In this document: piece by piece, positions 11,114 through 22,014 of the stretch | Position numbering within the stretch: position 1 is the stretch's first letter | Layout: each line of letters opens with the position of its first letter | Assembly (NCBI GenBank): GCA_010015655.1 | Contig: ML976724.1 | Span: 191,445 to 255,444, forward strand | Reading direction: 5' to 3' | DNA: 64,000 bases | DNA from: Bimuria novae-zelandiae CBS 107.79 | Lineage: Eukaryota > Ascomycota > Dothideomycetes > Pleosporales > Didymosphaeriaceae | The notes under the pieces: generated by a model | Database searches by the model: none | Told to the model about the DNA's origin: nothing | What the model saw: only the letters and a program-made list of their open reading frames with translations | Made by a program: the position numbers and the translations under genes

Positions 11114-13142
11114 GATGTAGCACCTCAACTTTGACGCGCCGCATCTCCACCAATATGGATCCGATTGAGGCTGCAATCATCGCTATCGACTCACGAGAAC
11201 CTGGAGAAACTTTCTCATATAGAAAAATTGCAGAAGAATTTGGTGTTGTGCGGTCAACATTAACGCGCCGGCATAGACGCGCCATGCAGGCGCGTACATA
11301 GCTACTACAGACTTGCTAAAATCTCAACCAACAACAAGAATCTAAGCTCCTACAGTATATACAGCGTCTTACTTAGAAAGGTCTACCCCCTACGCGTTAG
11401 ATAATCTAAAACTTTATATTAATTATCGCTAAAAAGGATGTCTCTATGCAATAGGTTAATTACTTTATTAAGCGCTACCCTAACTCCTTAATCTCGCGAT
11501 AGACGACTAGGCTAGATAGTAATTACTATAACGCTGATTTAGGCGCAAGATATAGGCTCTACTTTAAGCTTCTATATAAGAAAATTATAAAGTATGGCAT
11601 AGAGCCTTAGCATACCTACAATATGGACGAAAAAGGCTTCCTACTCGGCATCACCGGCAGGTTAAAAAGGATCTTCGACAGGCCTATATATGAGAGTCGC
11701 CAAGTGAGGCAATCTATCCAGGATGGTAGTCGTGAGTGGATCTCGCTCATCGCATGTATATGCGGCGATGGATCTACTGTTAATCCATCACTAATCTATC
11801 GATCTGACGCTGAGACTCTACAATCAAGCTAGGTTAAGGAAATTAACGTTAATTCTTATAGAGTCTTTATCACCTTATCAACCTCTAGATGGTTAAACAA
11901 CGAGATAGGGCTTTAATGGCTAAAACAGGTGTTTAATCGCTATACTAAGAAGAAGGCTCGACGGCAGTGGCAACTCTTAGTCCTTAATAGGTATAGATCT
12001 TACGTTACTATAGATTTTATCAACTACTGTGATTAGAAAAAGATCCTCCTTACGATATTTCCCCCTCACGCCACTCATACGCTGTAGCCTCTAGACGTCT
12101 ATGTATTTAAGTCTCTTTCTATCGCCTACTCCAACGAGCTCTCCGCATACCTGTATAGGAGTCAGGGGCTATTAATAATTGCTAAAAGAGACTTCTTTAT
12201 ACTATTCTAGAGGGCCTAGATAACGTTAGTTACGCCGTAATTAATTACTAAAGCTTTTAAGTATATAGGTATCTTGCCGCCAGATCCTACACTAATCCTT
12301 AGTTAATTTAATAAAGATAAGTCTCTAAAACAGAGATTGCGTAAAAGCTCTACTTTAGTACTTAGCGCGTCCAATTAGCGCAAAATTAATTAGCTTTTAA
12401 AGGTTATTGTTAATACAGGGGGAGGTAATAAGGCCAAGAAGCTAAGTCGCACTATACACTTAATCTCTATACAGAAGCAGCTCCTAGAGCATGAGAATCA
12501 GGGGCTACAAGAAGCCCTCACAAACCAGAAACAGCGTTAAATAAAGGGCAGGACTCTACCTTTTAAGTAGCTAGATAAGTAGCATAAAGGATCTATTTTC
12601 TAATTACTTGCCTGCGTATAGAGGGCGCGCGATTCTCTTAGCTAACAAAAGGCTAAAAAGTAATAACTACAACTCTAGAAAAGTAAGCAGAGAGAGATCT
12701 AGATAGCAAATAGGTAGCTTAAAGCTTATCTACTATAGGAGAAGCGTGTTACGCGTGCAGTAGCTAGAAATACACGCGCTAAGGAGAAAGCTAATTAGGC
12801 TACTAAGTAACGCCTCCATTAACAGGCTCGCAAGACTTAATAACAACTTTAAAAACGTCTTAAAATTGCTAAAAAGGGAAGCTAGAATGCTTTAAAAGCT
12901 ACTTATATAATTATAAAGAGGAAGAAGCCTACGCCGGCATCTATACGCGTTAATATAGTAATATCTACGCTATTAGCGCTAGCATCGCGTAGTAGCTAAA
13001 TAATTAGAACACTAAGCAGATATCTATAATTTAACTAGCTAATAATCTTCTATAGCTCTATAAAATCTTAACTCTAGAAAATTTCGCGATAAAAGCTTTT
13101 GTGTAAAACTTTATAGCCTCATGTTGCTGGCTGCGGTGCTGG

Positions 13143-13191
13143 TGTTGGGGTGGCGCGTTAGTGTCGCGGCGCACTGACTGTCTCGGCAGGG
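13143..13191. repeat. Right terminal inverted repeat of the Fot1-like element
   Basis: 49 bp, an exact reverse complement of 11,065-11,113, followed directly by the TA duplication. Confidence 0.95.
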
Positions 13192-13193
13192 TA

Positions 13194-13308
13194 GCTGGGT
13201 AGCTCCTGCCGCGATTTTTTGGTGGTCCGTGCCGCCGTGCGTTTGATCGCGAGTGAACGACCTTAAGTCCCATCATCCCCATTGACGTCCAATTAAGCCA
13301 AGTCCATC
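13194..13308. promoter_or_regulatory. uS4m-side half of the divided divergent promoter
   Basis: 115 bp of normal-composition sequence between the transposon's TA duplication and the uS4m ATG, presumably containing the minimal promoter and 5' leader. No specific element recognised. Confidence 0.45.
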
Positions 13309-14682
13309 ATGAGGAAGAAGCCGAGATTTCATTCGTTAAAGAAGCTTGTTAGTCCAATACAGCAACCTCGATGGGTCAATAGGCCTGTTGTACCTACTAA
13401 CATTCACCGCAGAAAGTCAGACAGGACTGGTCACGCTGGTCGTTGTACAGTATAGCACAGTTAAGGCCACCGAACGTCACGACGAAAACCTACTTCCAAC
13501 AGAAATGGACCGCGAAGTCAGATACACGTGCCTACCACGGCGAGCAGATACGGGAGAAGAAGTGGAAGCGCATGTTCAGGAGAAGCCTACCCGCTGTCGT
13601 CCCCATGGACCACAACTACCTGGCCAGATATGACGGTTCGGAACAGGCCGCTGGGCGAGGAGCCGGAGCAGATCAACAGGAGAAGCAGCGTACACCACCG
13701 CAGACACCCTACATGCAAATGACATACTACCCGATTGAGCGGAGATTGGACACAGCCATCTTCAGAGCATTGTTCGCGAGCAGCGTGCGACAGGCGAGGC
13801 AATTCGTCGTTCACGGTCTGGTCAAAGTCAATGGCAAGAAGGTATGACATTCCGAATGCCCTGTGTACACCGTGCAATGAGCTGACACGTCGACCACAGA
13901 TGCCCTACCCAGGCTACCTCCTCAACCCAGGCGACATGTTCCAAGTCGAGCCCTCCTCGGTCATGTTCGCCACTGGGGCCCCAAAAAAGCGCTCCTCCAC
14001 CGCCCGCAAAGTCGCCAAAGAAAAGGCCGCCGAGCGCGCCTCCGCCCGCGAAGAAGCCCCCGCCCCGCGAAACCCCAACCAAGACGCCGCCACCACCGCC
14101 GCACCAAAGCGCGAAGAGCCCACCCCCAAGGAACTAAAAGAGCACATGCAGTCTCTCATGCTCGACGTCGAGAACGTCCTCAACGAAGACGTCGGCGCAA
14201 AAGACAAGCAGAAGTTCCGCGCCTTCCGCCAGACCGTGCGCAAAGCCGTCAGCCTGTGGAGTAAAGCGACGCCCGAGACGGTGTCGACACTAGACTCGCA
14301 GTTTGCGTTCCTGAAGGGTGCGCTGAATGAGCGGCGCGCTGCGCAGACGGCTGCGCCGGCCGAGGAAGAAGCTACGCCCATGTTCTCCCCCGAGGACCAG
14401 AAGAAGCTGAGACAGGCGTTTGAGAAGCTGAAGCTGGAGACGGAGCACACGAGCGCGTGGAACAAGCGCGATGCGAGAGCGCCGTATGCGACGCCCTGGC
14501 GCCCGAGGGACTACATGCCTGCGTTCGCCTTCATACCGCGCTATCTGGAGGTCAACCAGAATATTTGCGCAGCTGTGTATTTGAGGCATCCTGTGGCGCG
14601 ACCGGGATTGGCAGAGGTACCCACGCCGTTCAATCACGAGACGGGACAACTAGCTTTCAACTGGTACCTGAGGAATCGGTAA
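13309..14682 (+). CDS. NAM9: Mitochondrial small-subunit ribosomal protein uS4m (NAM9-like), three exons
   Basis: Structural protein of the mitochondrial 37S subunit. Reconstructed as 13309-13347, 13425-13841, 13900-14682, with both introns in phase 0 and GT-AG bordered (77 and 58 bp), giving 412 residues. The N-terminus [13 protein letters not shown] is typical of fungal uS4m. Exon 2 carries FFQQKW-like [20 protein letters not shown] and the S4 RNA-binding domain ([18 protein letters not shown], then [11 protein letters not shown]), completed after intron 2 by [13 protein letters not shown]. The middle of exon 3 is a charged Ala/Lys/Glu insertion with coiled-coil character, then a conserved C-terminus rich in aromatic residues. 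The ATG lies only 117 bp after the Fot1-like element, so transcription must start within that stretch or within the transposon. Confidence 0.94.
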
Positions 14683-15212
14683 AGGGTAGGGGGTGGAGTT
14701 ATATAGCGCTGTTGGAGGGATGGACACTGTAGCATATGTGTAGATCTCGCGCCCGGCGACATTTTTGTACATTACCCTGTTTCGAACAATAGACAGAGCA
14801 CAGCATCCGGTGGAGAATCATTGTAACCATGTTCATATTTGAAGGCTCCACGACCTATGTTCATTCATATGTGAGCTCTACTTCGACATAGAAGTGTACT
14901 ACATCACACACCATACTATAGTGATTATTAGCGGGGAGTTCCATCCTCACCCGGTGGATGTTGCTATAACGAGATGAATCTCGAGAAAGAAATCCATGCT
15001 ACAAGAATCGTACAATGCATGAAAAAAAAAAAAAAAAAAAAAAAAACACTTGTCCGTACAAGCGGAATGCACTTAAAAGGAAGAAAAACAACGACACCGG
15101 GGAATCTGTGCGTCGTACCAACGCCAGGCCTAGATAAATGAACACAAGAGAAAAACGAAAAAACTACGACGGTGTTCCCCGCCGATAGAACAAATAAAAG
15201 TCAAGAAGGGTA
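14683..15212. other. Convergent 3' region with a 25-nt poly-A tract
   Basis: Receives the 3' ends of uS4m and the membrane-protein gene. An uninterrupted run of 25 A lies at 15,022-15,046. No gene seen. Confidence 0.6.
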
Positions 15213-17216
15213 TTAATTCTTCGCGTCGCCGACACCAGTGTCGGTGGACTCTGCGAACTCCGAACCCTCTGCTAGCTCGGGGTATCGCAGCGTCTCCGCG
15301 CTGGGCCGCGGGCTCACATCGACGACGCTGGAGTCGGGCGTCCACCGCGAGCTTGTGCCCGAGGTGGTGGACACGTTGGAAGAGTAGTGCCGGAAGCCGT
15401 TGGCGACGCCCTCCGAGACGTCCTCGTCGTCTTCGTAGGCGGGCGGTGCGCCGCGTGATGATGTGTCTGAGCGGTACCCCGGGAGACTATCCGTCCGCGA
15501 GAGCGGGCGAGACGGGAGTTCGGGGATGGATGTGGGCGGGTACGTCGAGGCGGTTGAGAGTGGCGAGTATGGGGCCTGAGGGAGCGGATGGGAGCGCGAG
15601 CAAGGGCAGTAGTTATGCGGATACGTGACGACGCGGCCTTCTTCGGCTTGGCTGACAAGGTCGTTGACCACGTCGTGGGCTGCTCGCAGCTGTCTGATTT
15701 CCTCTTGCATGGCGTCCTCCAATACGCTCTCTTGGTGCTGGATCAGGCTGCGCTTCTCCTCGTAGTCGTCGGTGCGCTGTTGGTCGCGCCAGTTGCCGCG
15801 CCACCACTTCCGCCATGCGTGTTTTCGGGCGGCTCGACGGTATTCGTTGCGAGTGCGACGTTCTTCGCGGGCGGCTGCGCGTTCCACACGCGTACGGGCA
15901 CTGCAACAGCGGTTGCGGACAACGGCAACGATGCAGCCGCAGCATAGGACGCCCAGAACAATCTCCATGGCGATGACGAATGGTGATTCAGGTGATGGCA
16001 TCCGCGGTCCCCCATGAGGCTGAGATCCATTATCAGGTAGCGCTTGGTGGTGTTCGGAACCATCAGGTTGCACTGACGGCGAAGGTCGCGGTGGAAGACC
16101 CTCCGACCCAATTCTCATGTTGCCTTGCTTACCCGCTCGCCATACGCGGTGGTAGGCATCGTCTTCTGGGCGACCCATGGATGGTGGATCGTGATGAGTA
16201 GGTCGCAGGCGGACGTAGAGAACTCTCCAGGCACCGTGAGCTCCGTTTGCGATGGTCTTGACAATGCAGGAGATATTATCACAGTTCCTCAGCTCTTCCT
16301 TGAAGTTGTTTGCCTCCTTGTGGACCTGTGAGTGGATTTGCTTCTTCTTCTCTGCGATGGCCTTGTGCAGCTTCTGCACTTCCGCTTCCAGAGCCCTCAG
16401 TTCACGAATCTCATCTTCTAGCTGCGACTGGCTCGGGTTTCCAGTGGTCTCCAAGCCAGCTTGCTTGGGAAGAGCAAGACGTAGAGTAGGGGGAGGTTGG
16501 CGCCACGACTCAGCGTGTTCTTTTATATTGGCAAATAGATAGGGTGAGGATTCCAGGCGAAGGAGCTTAGGGGTAGAGGTCTGCTTGAAGGAGAGTGTGA
16601 AACCAGGATACGGTGAGGTCAAGGCCTTTCCATCGATCGATTTGATATTGACTGTAAGGACCTGTGCGGCATCATCTGCGTCTTGCTCCCCGTGAAGACA
16701 GGCGCTCTCCCACTCAAGATCGAGGTCGTGCTGAAGGAACCACGCATTCTCCTCGATGTCGGTAACACCACTGTAGGAGCCAGAGCCGTAGGCAAAATCA
16801 CCGTTCCACTCTTGAGGAAGGTAAGCACCATTCAAAGTGACGTTCGAAACTCCGCAAGGTTGTTCATTTGCATGTGTTTTGACGCTCAAAATCTAGAAAG
16901 GCGGTAAATAGGCGGGGTCATTTTTGTTGCCTGAAGTGGACCTTACGAGGGACTCGTCATCATGGCTCGTGCCCAGACATCCAACGCATGGAACTTCGAA
17001 GGTCGCTTGCGCGTAATCTTCCTGTAGTTCTTCACAAATTAGCAGCTGCCTGATGATGGCGAAAGTGACCCATTATAAAGACGTACCAAAATCCAGAAGC
17101 TGCCGTCCCTCTGGCTGTACGACCTTTGAAAGAGCACCGCCGGAGGGAAGAACGGCTGCAAGTGCTGGAAAAGCCCGGGCGCAGGCGACCAATAGCTTCT
17201 TCTTGGAGAATCGCAT
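15213..17216 (-). CDS. Type I single-pass membrane protein, conserved in filamentous ascomycetes, with PPxY tail
   Basis: I reconstruct complement(15213-16892, 16947-17029, 17087-17216), 1893 nt and 630 residues; introns of 54 and 57 bp have GT-AG borders and a CTAAT-type branch site in the upstream one. The N-terminus MRFSKKKLLVACARAFPAL is a signal peptide. The lumenal/extracellular part has paired cysteines (PCVGCLG, QPCGVSN, ESACLHG, CDNISC) and a charged coiled coil at about 227-272. One transmembrane helix lies at about 375-396, followed by a Cys-rich juxtamembrane segment and a basic stop-transfer region. The cytosolic tail is Ser/Pro-rich and contains APPAYEDDED, a PPxY motif of the kind bound by WW domains of Rsp5/Nedd4 ubiquitin ligases. 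Function unknown; a plasma-membrane or endosomal role is inference. Confidence 0.8.
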
Positions 17217-18321
17217 GATGTTAAAGAACGGAAGGAGCAGCGAGCGCAAGAATAGGAACGTCTGTCAAGCTTGCAAACAGCTACAGCACACGCTGGTGCA
17301 GCCGTCGTTGAGCGAGGAACGACAGAGCTGGCCTCTGAATGGAGATCAGGCACCAGCCAGGTCGCGGAAGCAGTGATGTTTAATGGGGCGCAGGCGGGCA
17401 AGCCATCTGCACTTGACTGGACGCGTGTCTTTTGGGACCTAGGGTTCCGAAGGAGTCAGCCGCAGCGAGGCGCAGCACCTCCAGTCGCCGTGTAGCTGGT
17501 TTTGCGTGAGTTCAAATACGAGATCCTTTGATGATGAAGGAAGTCGTCGGAGGTTATAACGATCAAAAGTGCAACTGCTTCTCTCTTCCGTGCGAGCCTG
17601 GCTTGGAGGTTGTGTCCGGCCATGTGGCACGAGGTACGCTTTCCTTGAGTGGCTCCTTCTCGGTTGCCCTCAACACCCGTCACTACTAATACACTCCGGA
17701 ATTTTGAAGTTACATGCGACCGCTTTGAGATGGCTACTTCAACCTTTATCATGGATAGAAGAACCTACAAAGAGTAGAAAGAATACTTTAGGCTGGCCGT
17801 CTGATTTATTAAGGAGAGACTGGTCATAGTTTCTTCTCGAACAGTTCAGGAGCGCTTCTCGCCATGACCGCCCGCGGGCATCTATTGCCCACGTGTAAAG
17901 CTAGCAGTCGGTATGGAAACAGTGTTTCCGCTTCCCGAAGATGGACAAGAATACTCAAGATGGAGGGTGACGAGCTGGCGACCTATAGACGGAGTGTTCA
18001 AGCCTGCCCAAGTGAACGACTGAGCAGCGTTTGGGTGGATCGGAAACTGACGCATATAATAGATTTTCATACAGAATATACATTGCATCAATGTTTGATT
18101 GTAAATGTACCAGGTACGTGAAGATACGTACACCACCATAGTTGTCCTCCACAAAACGCCAAGACATGGCCCGGTCATGTCTTGGCATTAGGGTACTTGA
18201 CGAACATCCATTCCACCCCTACAGTGTACTATACGCCACTTTGTGCCCAGCGAAAATACCTTCGATACAGTCGCGTCTAGATCTACTTTCGCTTGCATAG
18301 AATTGGAGAGCTCCTTCCGCA
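17217..18321. other. Divergent intergenic region (membrane protein / LSM4)
   Basis: About 1.1 kb. Short open frames on both strands (17,456-17,752 and 17,864-18,178) show no motifs or homology that I recognise. Contains both promoters; no repeat or RNA gene identified. Confidence 0.45.
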
Positions 18322-18812
18322 ATGGTACGTTACAATACCCACTTCGTCGCAAAGAGCTTCCATTAACACGCCTCTCAGCTTCCCCTCGGCCTCCTCACGG
18401 CCGCCGTCGGGCACCCCATGCTCGTCGAGCTCAAGAGCGGCGAAACCCTCAACGGCCTTCTCGTCAACTGCGACACGTGGATGAACCTCACCCTCAAAGA
18501 GGTCGTACAGACCAGCACCGACGGCGACAAGTTCTGGCGCTTGGCGGAGATATACGTGCGGGGTAGCACGGTGCGTTTTCGTTCCCGACGAGCGTTAACT
18601 ACGGGGCTAATGCGCGGCAGATAAAGTACCTGCGGGTTCCCGACGAGATCGTGGATGTGGTGAAAGAACAGCAGACAAAGGAGCAGGCATCGAGAGGGGG
18701 ACGAGGCGGCATGCACAGTCGTGGCGGCGATGGGCATCGCGGGGATCGCGGGGGCCGAGGCATGCGCGGGAGGGGACGCGGAAGAGGGAGGGGTGGAGGC
18801 GGTGGTGCTTGA
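18322..18812 (+). CDS. LSM4: U6 snRNA-associated Sm-like protein LSm4, three exons
   Basis: Subunit of the Lsm1-7 (mRNA decapping) and Lsm2-8 (U6 snRNP) rings. Reconstructed as 18322-18324, 18379-18570, 18621-18812, giving 128 residues. The first exon codes only the ATG start. Exon 2 carries the Sm1 motif ([29 protein letters not shown]) and exon 3 the Sm2 motif ([12 protein letters not shown]). The C-terminus is an RGG-rich tail ending in RGGGGGA, as in other LSm4 proteins, where it supports RNA binding and P-body assembly. Introns are 54 and 50 bp with GT-AG borders. Length matches the fungal family. Confidence 0.95.
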
Positions 18813-20153
18813 GGAATGGGGCATACCGCAGAAAAGCAAGAAGGCTAGGCGGTACGAATCGGATACACCCAGCGTATCTTCGCACGCACAAACGTGTGCC
18901 GAGCGCGAGCGGGCTGTGCGTTTTGACCGGGCTGGCCTCCATTTCAAGAGGTCGATGATGAGCAAGAGAAGGACATAATGTTCAGCGAAAGTGGTAAACT
19001 GCCGTCGCCTTACGACCGACGGATCACGAAGCAAGAATACCGCGCTCCGTCACTTCCATCAGAAGGTTCTCTTTGCGAAGTCCCGACTTGTACTGGTCAA
19101 AAGTAACTCTATCAATAGAGGCAGAGTCAGCTTTCGTCCGTGGTTCGTAGATTATCATCCCAAGTAAACGATCCAGCTTCAACAAAGTCACGTTATTAGC
19201 CCTTAGAAATCCGTCTGACCTGAATGGCATCGTCAATGCGCATGACGTCGATTTGCTAATAATAGCCGATATTGTATTGATAATCCCCTAGTAGTAAATG
19301 AGGCCAAGGGAGCGATACAGTTTGTTCGCCTTGAAGGGAGAAGGAAAATAAGTGAATAGAGTGTATGAAGGCTAAGCACAGCATACAGTCAGCACATTGA
19401 AGAAGAATAGGTTCCCAATTTCCAAACGAGACTTGAATAAAAACTGGCCACGACCACGAAGCTGTATTCGAGAAAGAGTATATTGACTTGATCAACGACG
19501 ATTGTATGTGAAGAGCTTCTTCCCGGAGCATTGCAGTAGCGTGAGGTAAGCAGAAGAAGAACAAGTCTATGAGCTTTGTATGAGCTTAGTCTTCTTCCGA
19601 AGGGGATGGTGTTCTTGCAGTTAGAGAATACAGTATGTTTGCGAAAGAGAAGAATAGTCAGGCATTGCGCGGCTGGGAAGAAAGGGAAGCGAGTCCTGCA
19701 ATTGATTTGGAGTTTGCTATAACTTATTGCGTGTTAATTTGTGTTTGTGCAGCTTTACTCTCCAGTTTCTCTGTCCTGCGATTAGTAATAAGAACCACGC
19801 ATGAATTTCCTTCCAGGAGTGTTGACATAGTGAGGGAACTCAGTTGTGTGTAGACGCAATGAAGAAAAGCTTTTCTCAGTCATGCGATAGGCTCGCAATT
19901 ATATGCTAGCAATTATCCTGTCTATAAAGAGAGAGCACGAGTACGTAGATCAAATCATCTAGCTCCTCGTACAGTGGTCTGCATTCCTCCACTCCTTCAT
20001 TATTCGCTGATAGAACTGGGTTACAAATCGTCCCAAGACAGCATTTGTCTTCAATTGGCCAATATTCCAAAACCCTGACTTCACAAGCCTGATATCACCG
20101 TCCTCACGCTCTTGTAACCGCTATCGAACCTATTGGCGGGCCTACTCGTCAAC
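18813..20153. other. Gene-free stretch between LSM4 and a pseudogene
   Basis: About 1.3 kb of mixed composition. Small open frames at 19,024-19,236, 19,256-19,564 and 19,635-19,853 lack recognisable motifs and consistent splice signals. No repeat family or RNA gene identified; it may contain regulatory DNA or old decayed sequence. Confidence 0.45.
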
Positions 20154-21489
20154 ATGGCAATGGCATGGAGGGAATTCCTAGATAACTGTGACGACCCGTC
20201 AACAAGGACAATAGAAGACTGGATAGAGCGGGTACAAACAAATCCCGACTATGCAACCAGGAGTAGAAGTGTCGAGCTTTGAATCCGATTTCCAACGCAC
20301 AGACCCAAGCGACTATACTCCCAGGAACAATCCAACGACGCTGCCATCCTCACCAAATCTTGGCTTGAAAAACTCATCAAAATGTACCTGATCTCTATCC
20401 CGAGAACAGACCGAAATTCCCCAATCTAGCGTTTCAATACGAGCAATCTTGTCTGAACATCAAGCGCCGTGATCAGAACAGGGATGAGGTGAATGCTTTG
20501 GGATTCCCAACCGATAATCCATTGAACCTACAAAGATTACACGCTCGTCCGTATCAGTCGCTCGTATCAAGAATACTCGACTTCTGCTAATATCGACGCT
20601 GATTCGCTCTTTAGCTATGGGTGGAAGCCGAAGCAAAAATTTGCCTGGGATGAGAGTATCCGCACCAGGCTCAGCGTGCTAGCCGCACACGTGCAGAAAA
20701 TGTGGGATGCAGATGGTATGGACATCTGGAAGCCTCGATACGAATGCGAATCGACGCCGTGTAGAGCATGTAGCTAACAATATCACAGACAGTGAATTCG
20801 TATCGTCCCGAGACAGGCTAGAGACGTTTTTTAAGAGTAAGAAGGAAATGGGACATGACGGTTGGCATGTTGACAATATCGTTTGCGCGGGCCTCATATC
20901 GCTCGAAGACGACGCACAGCGCAGACCCACACATGAGCAGTTCAACGCCCTCACGTCGCTAAACGTGCGGGATAAGGCGATACGATACTGTCTAGTCCGA
21001 GAAATTGGGCGTCATTTCAATGAACTGTGCAAGCACGATCCTGAAGCCCAGGGAGATAAATAAACGTGGATACTGACACCATATATCCACGTAAACTGGG
21101 ACAGGGTCGTCGATTCTGAAGGCGATAGATTCTTTTTCAGGAGCATTTTTTAGGATATTTTTGGGGAGCACGTACACGACAACCCCAAATTGAAGTACGA
21201 TCCGACCTTCTTCCAATGCATAAGCGCTGCATCGATTGTAGTAGCTGCGGATCTTATTAACGAGGAGGATAACCCAGACGCCGGCCCTGGGGAGAGGAGG
21301 CGATTGGAGAACTTTGCTCCTGCCGCGGTCATCTGCCGGACGGTTCCCCGGGGTGATTATACGTGGATGCAAGGAGAAGTGGATCCCACGTCTCCTTTTG
21401 TGGGCTGGATCTTTAACCACTACATCTACGAGGCAGCGCCATTATCGGCGCGTGAAGACGTGCATCCGTGGGATCCGCTGACTATGTAA
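20154..21489 (+). pseudogene. Multiply disabled gene of unknown function (fungal hypothetical protein family)
   Basis: A long protein can be followed only by changing frame. From ATG 20,154 it reads through IEDWIERVQTNPDYATRS to a TGA at 20,280-20,282. The same frame then continues (HRPKRLYSQEQSND) until about 20,382, where one base appears lost. It continues as VPDLYPENRPKFPNL up to about 20,583 (shift), then SLFSYGWKPKQKFAWDE up to about 20,710 (shift). The next open part runs to TAA at 21,061-21,063, meets a TAG near 21,154, and ends at TAA 21,487-21,489 after KYDPTFFQCISAASIVVAADL and WIFNHYIYEA. Translations across the breaks join smoothly, which marks a once-continuous gene rather than introns. 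I do not recognise the family or a catalytic motif. Confidence 0.75.
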
Positions 21490-22014
21490 GTTCGTCGCGG
21501 GCATATCAAAGCCTATTCGGTAAATCCAAATCTTGATTAAGATAAGCATTTTGATTTTAGCAACTTGGGTTACATTGTGGCGGTCTACGTCGCAAAGGTG
21601 CAATGCGAGTTGTTGTTGCTTGTCCGCGTAGCGTCTTTGGTGGTGATCCACGACCATTTGAATGATCCGTACTTACTCACGTATCTTGGCTGACCCGATC
21701 TCGAAAAGAAATAAATTGACTCAAAATACCGGGTATATGTCCCAGAATATTCCGACCATTAAGCGCCAAAGACAATCCTATATAGCAATACTGTAGCCAC
21801 GTGACTGACGTCAGAGGTGGTATACGTGGAAGGTACTACTCAGGTGCACGGACTAGGGACTCAACAAATACTCTCCCCCACTCTCTCTCTCTCTCTGCTA
21901 AACAGAGACTCCTCAATCCACACATGCTTTTCTGCAGATAGCAATACAGCTTGTTGTCCTCATATGCCTGCCTGCCTGCCTCCCCACAAATACCACCACT
22001 TTCTTGAAACACAT
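21490..22014. other. Intergenic region with microsatellites and one copy of the 79 bp repeat
   Basis: Lies between the pseudogene and the PMS1 stop. Contains the repeat copy at 21,792-21,870, a (CT)8 run at 21,881-21,896 and a TGCC microsatellite at about 21,965-21,981. No gene seen. Confidence 0.6.
21792..21870 (+). repeat. 79 bp dispersed repeat, copy 1
   Basis: Begins TGTAGCCACGTGACTGACGT and ends CTCAACAAATA. The reverse complement occurs at 31,269-31,346 with a single one-base gap. It includes the palindromes CACGTG and CTGACGTCAG. Both copies sit in gene 3' flanks, so a shared promoter element is unlikely; a fragment of a transposon end or small non-autonomous element is more likely. 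Confidence 0.85.

Larger units (their letters stand above)
11065..13191 (+). mobile_element. Complete Fot1/pogo-type DNA transposon, RIP-inactivated
   Basis: A 2127 bp element bounded by perfect 49 bp terminal inverted repeats (11,065-11,113 and 13,143-13,191, starting CCCTGCCGAGACAGTCAGTG). It is flanked by TA on both sides (11,063-11,064 and 13,192-13,193), the target duplication of the Tc1/mariner-pogo superfamily. A + strand transposase frame starts at 11,155 (MDPIEAAI). It reads through an N-terminal helix-turn-helix region before a TAG at 11,299. An undamaged island at 11,623-11,832 carries the DDE-core motif MDEKGFLLGITGR and the downstream QDGSREWISLIACI. The rest is A+T-rich with many TAG/TAA codons. 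The transposase is dead; the inverted repeats are intact and could still be mobilised by a partner enzyme. Confidence 0.93.

Noticed and set aside
15022..15046. Poly-A tract as evidence of a processed pseudogene or LINE/SINE insertion
   Set aside because: No target-site duplication or element body next to it; it lies in an ordinary convergent 3' region.
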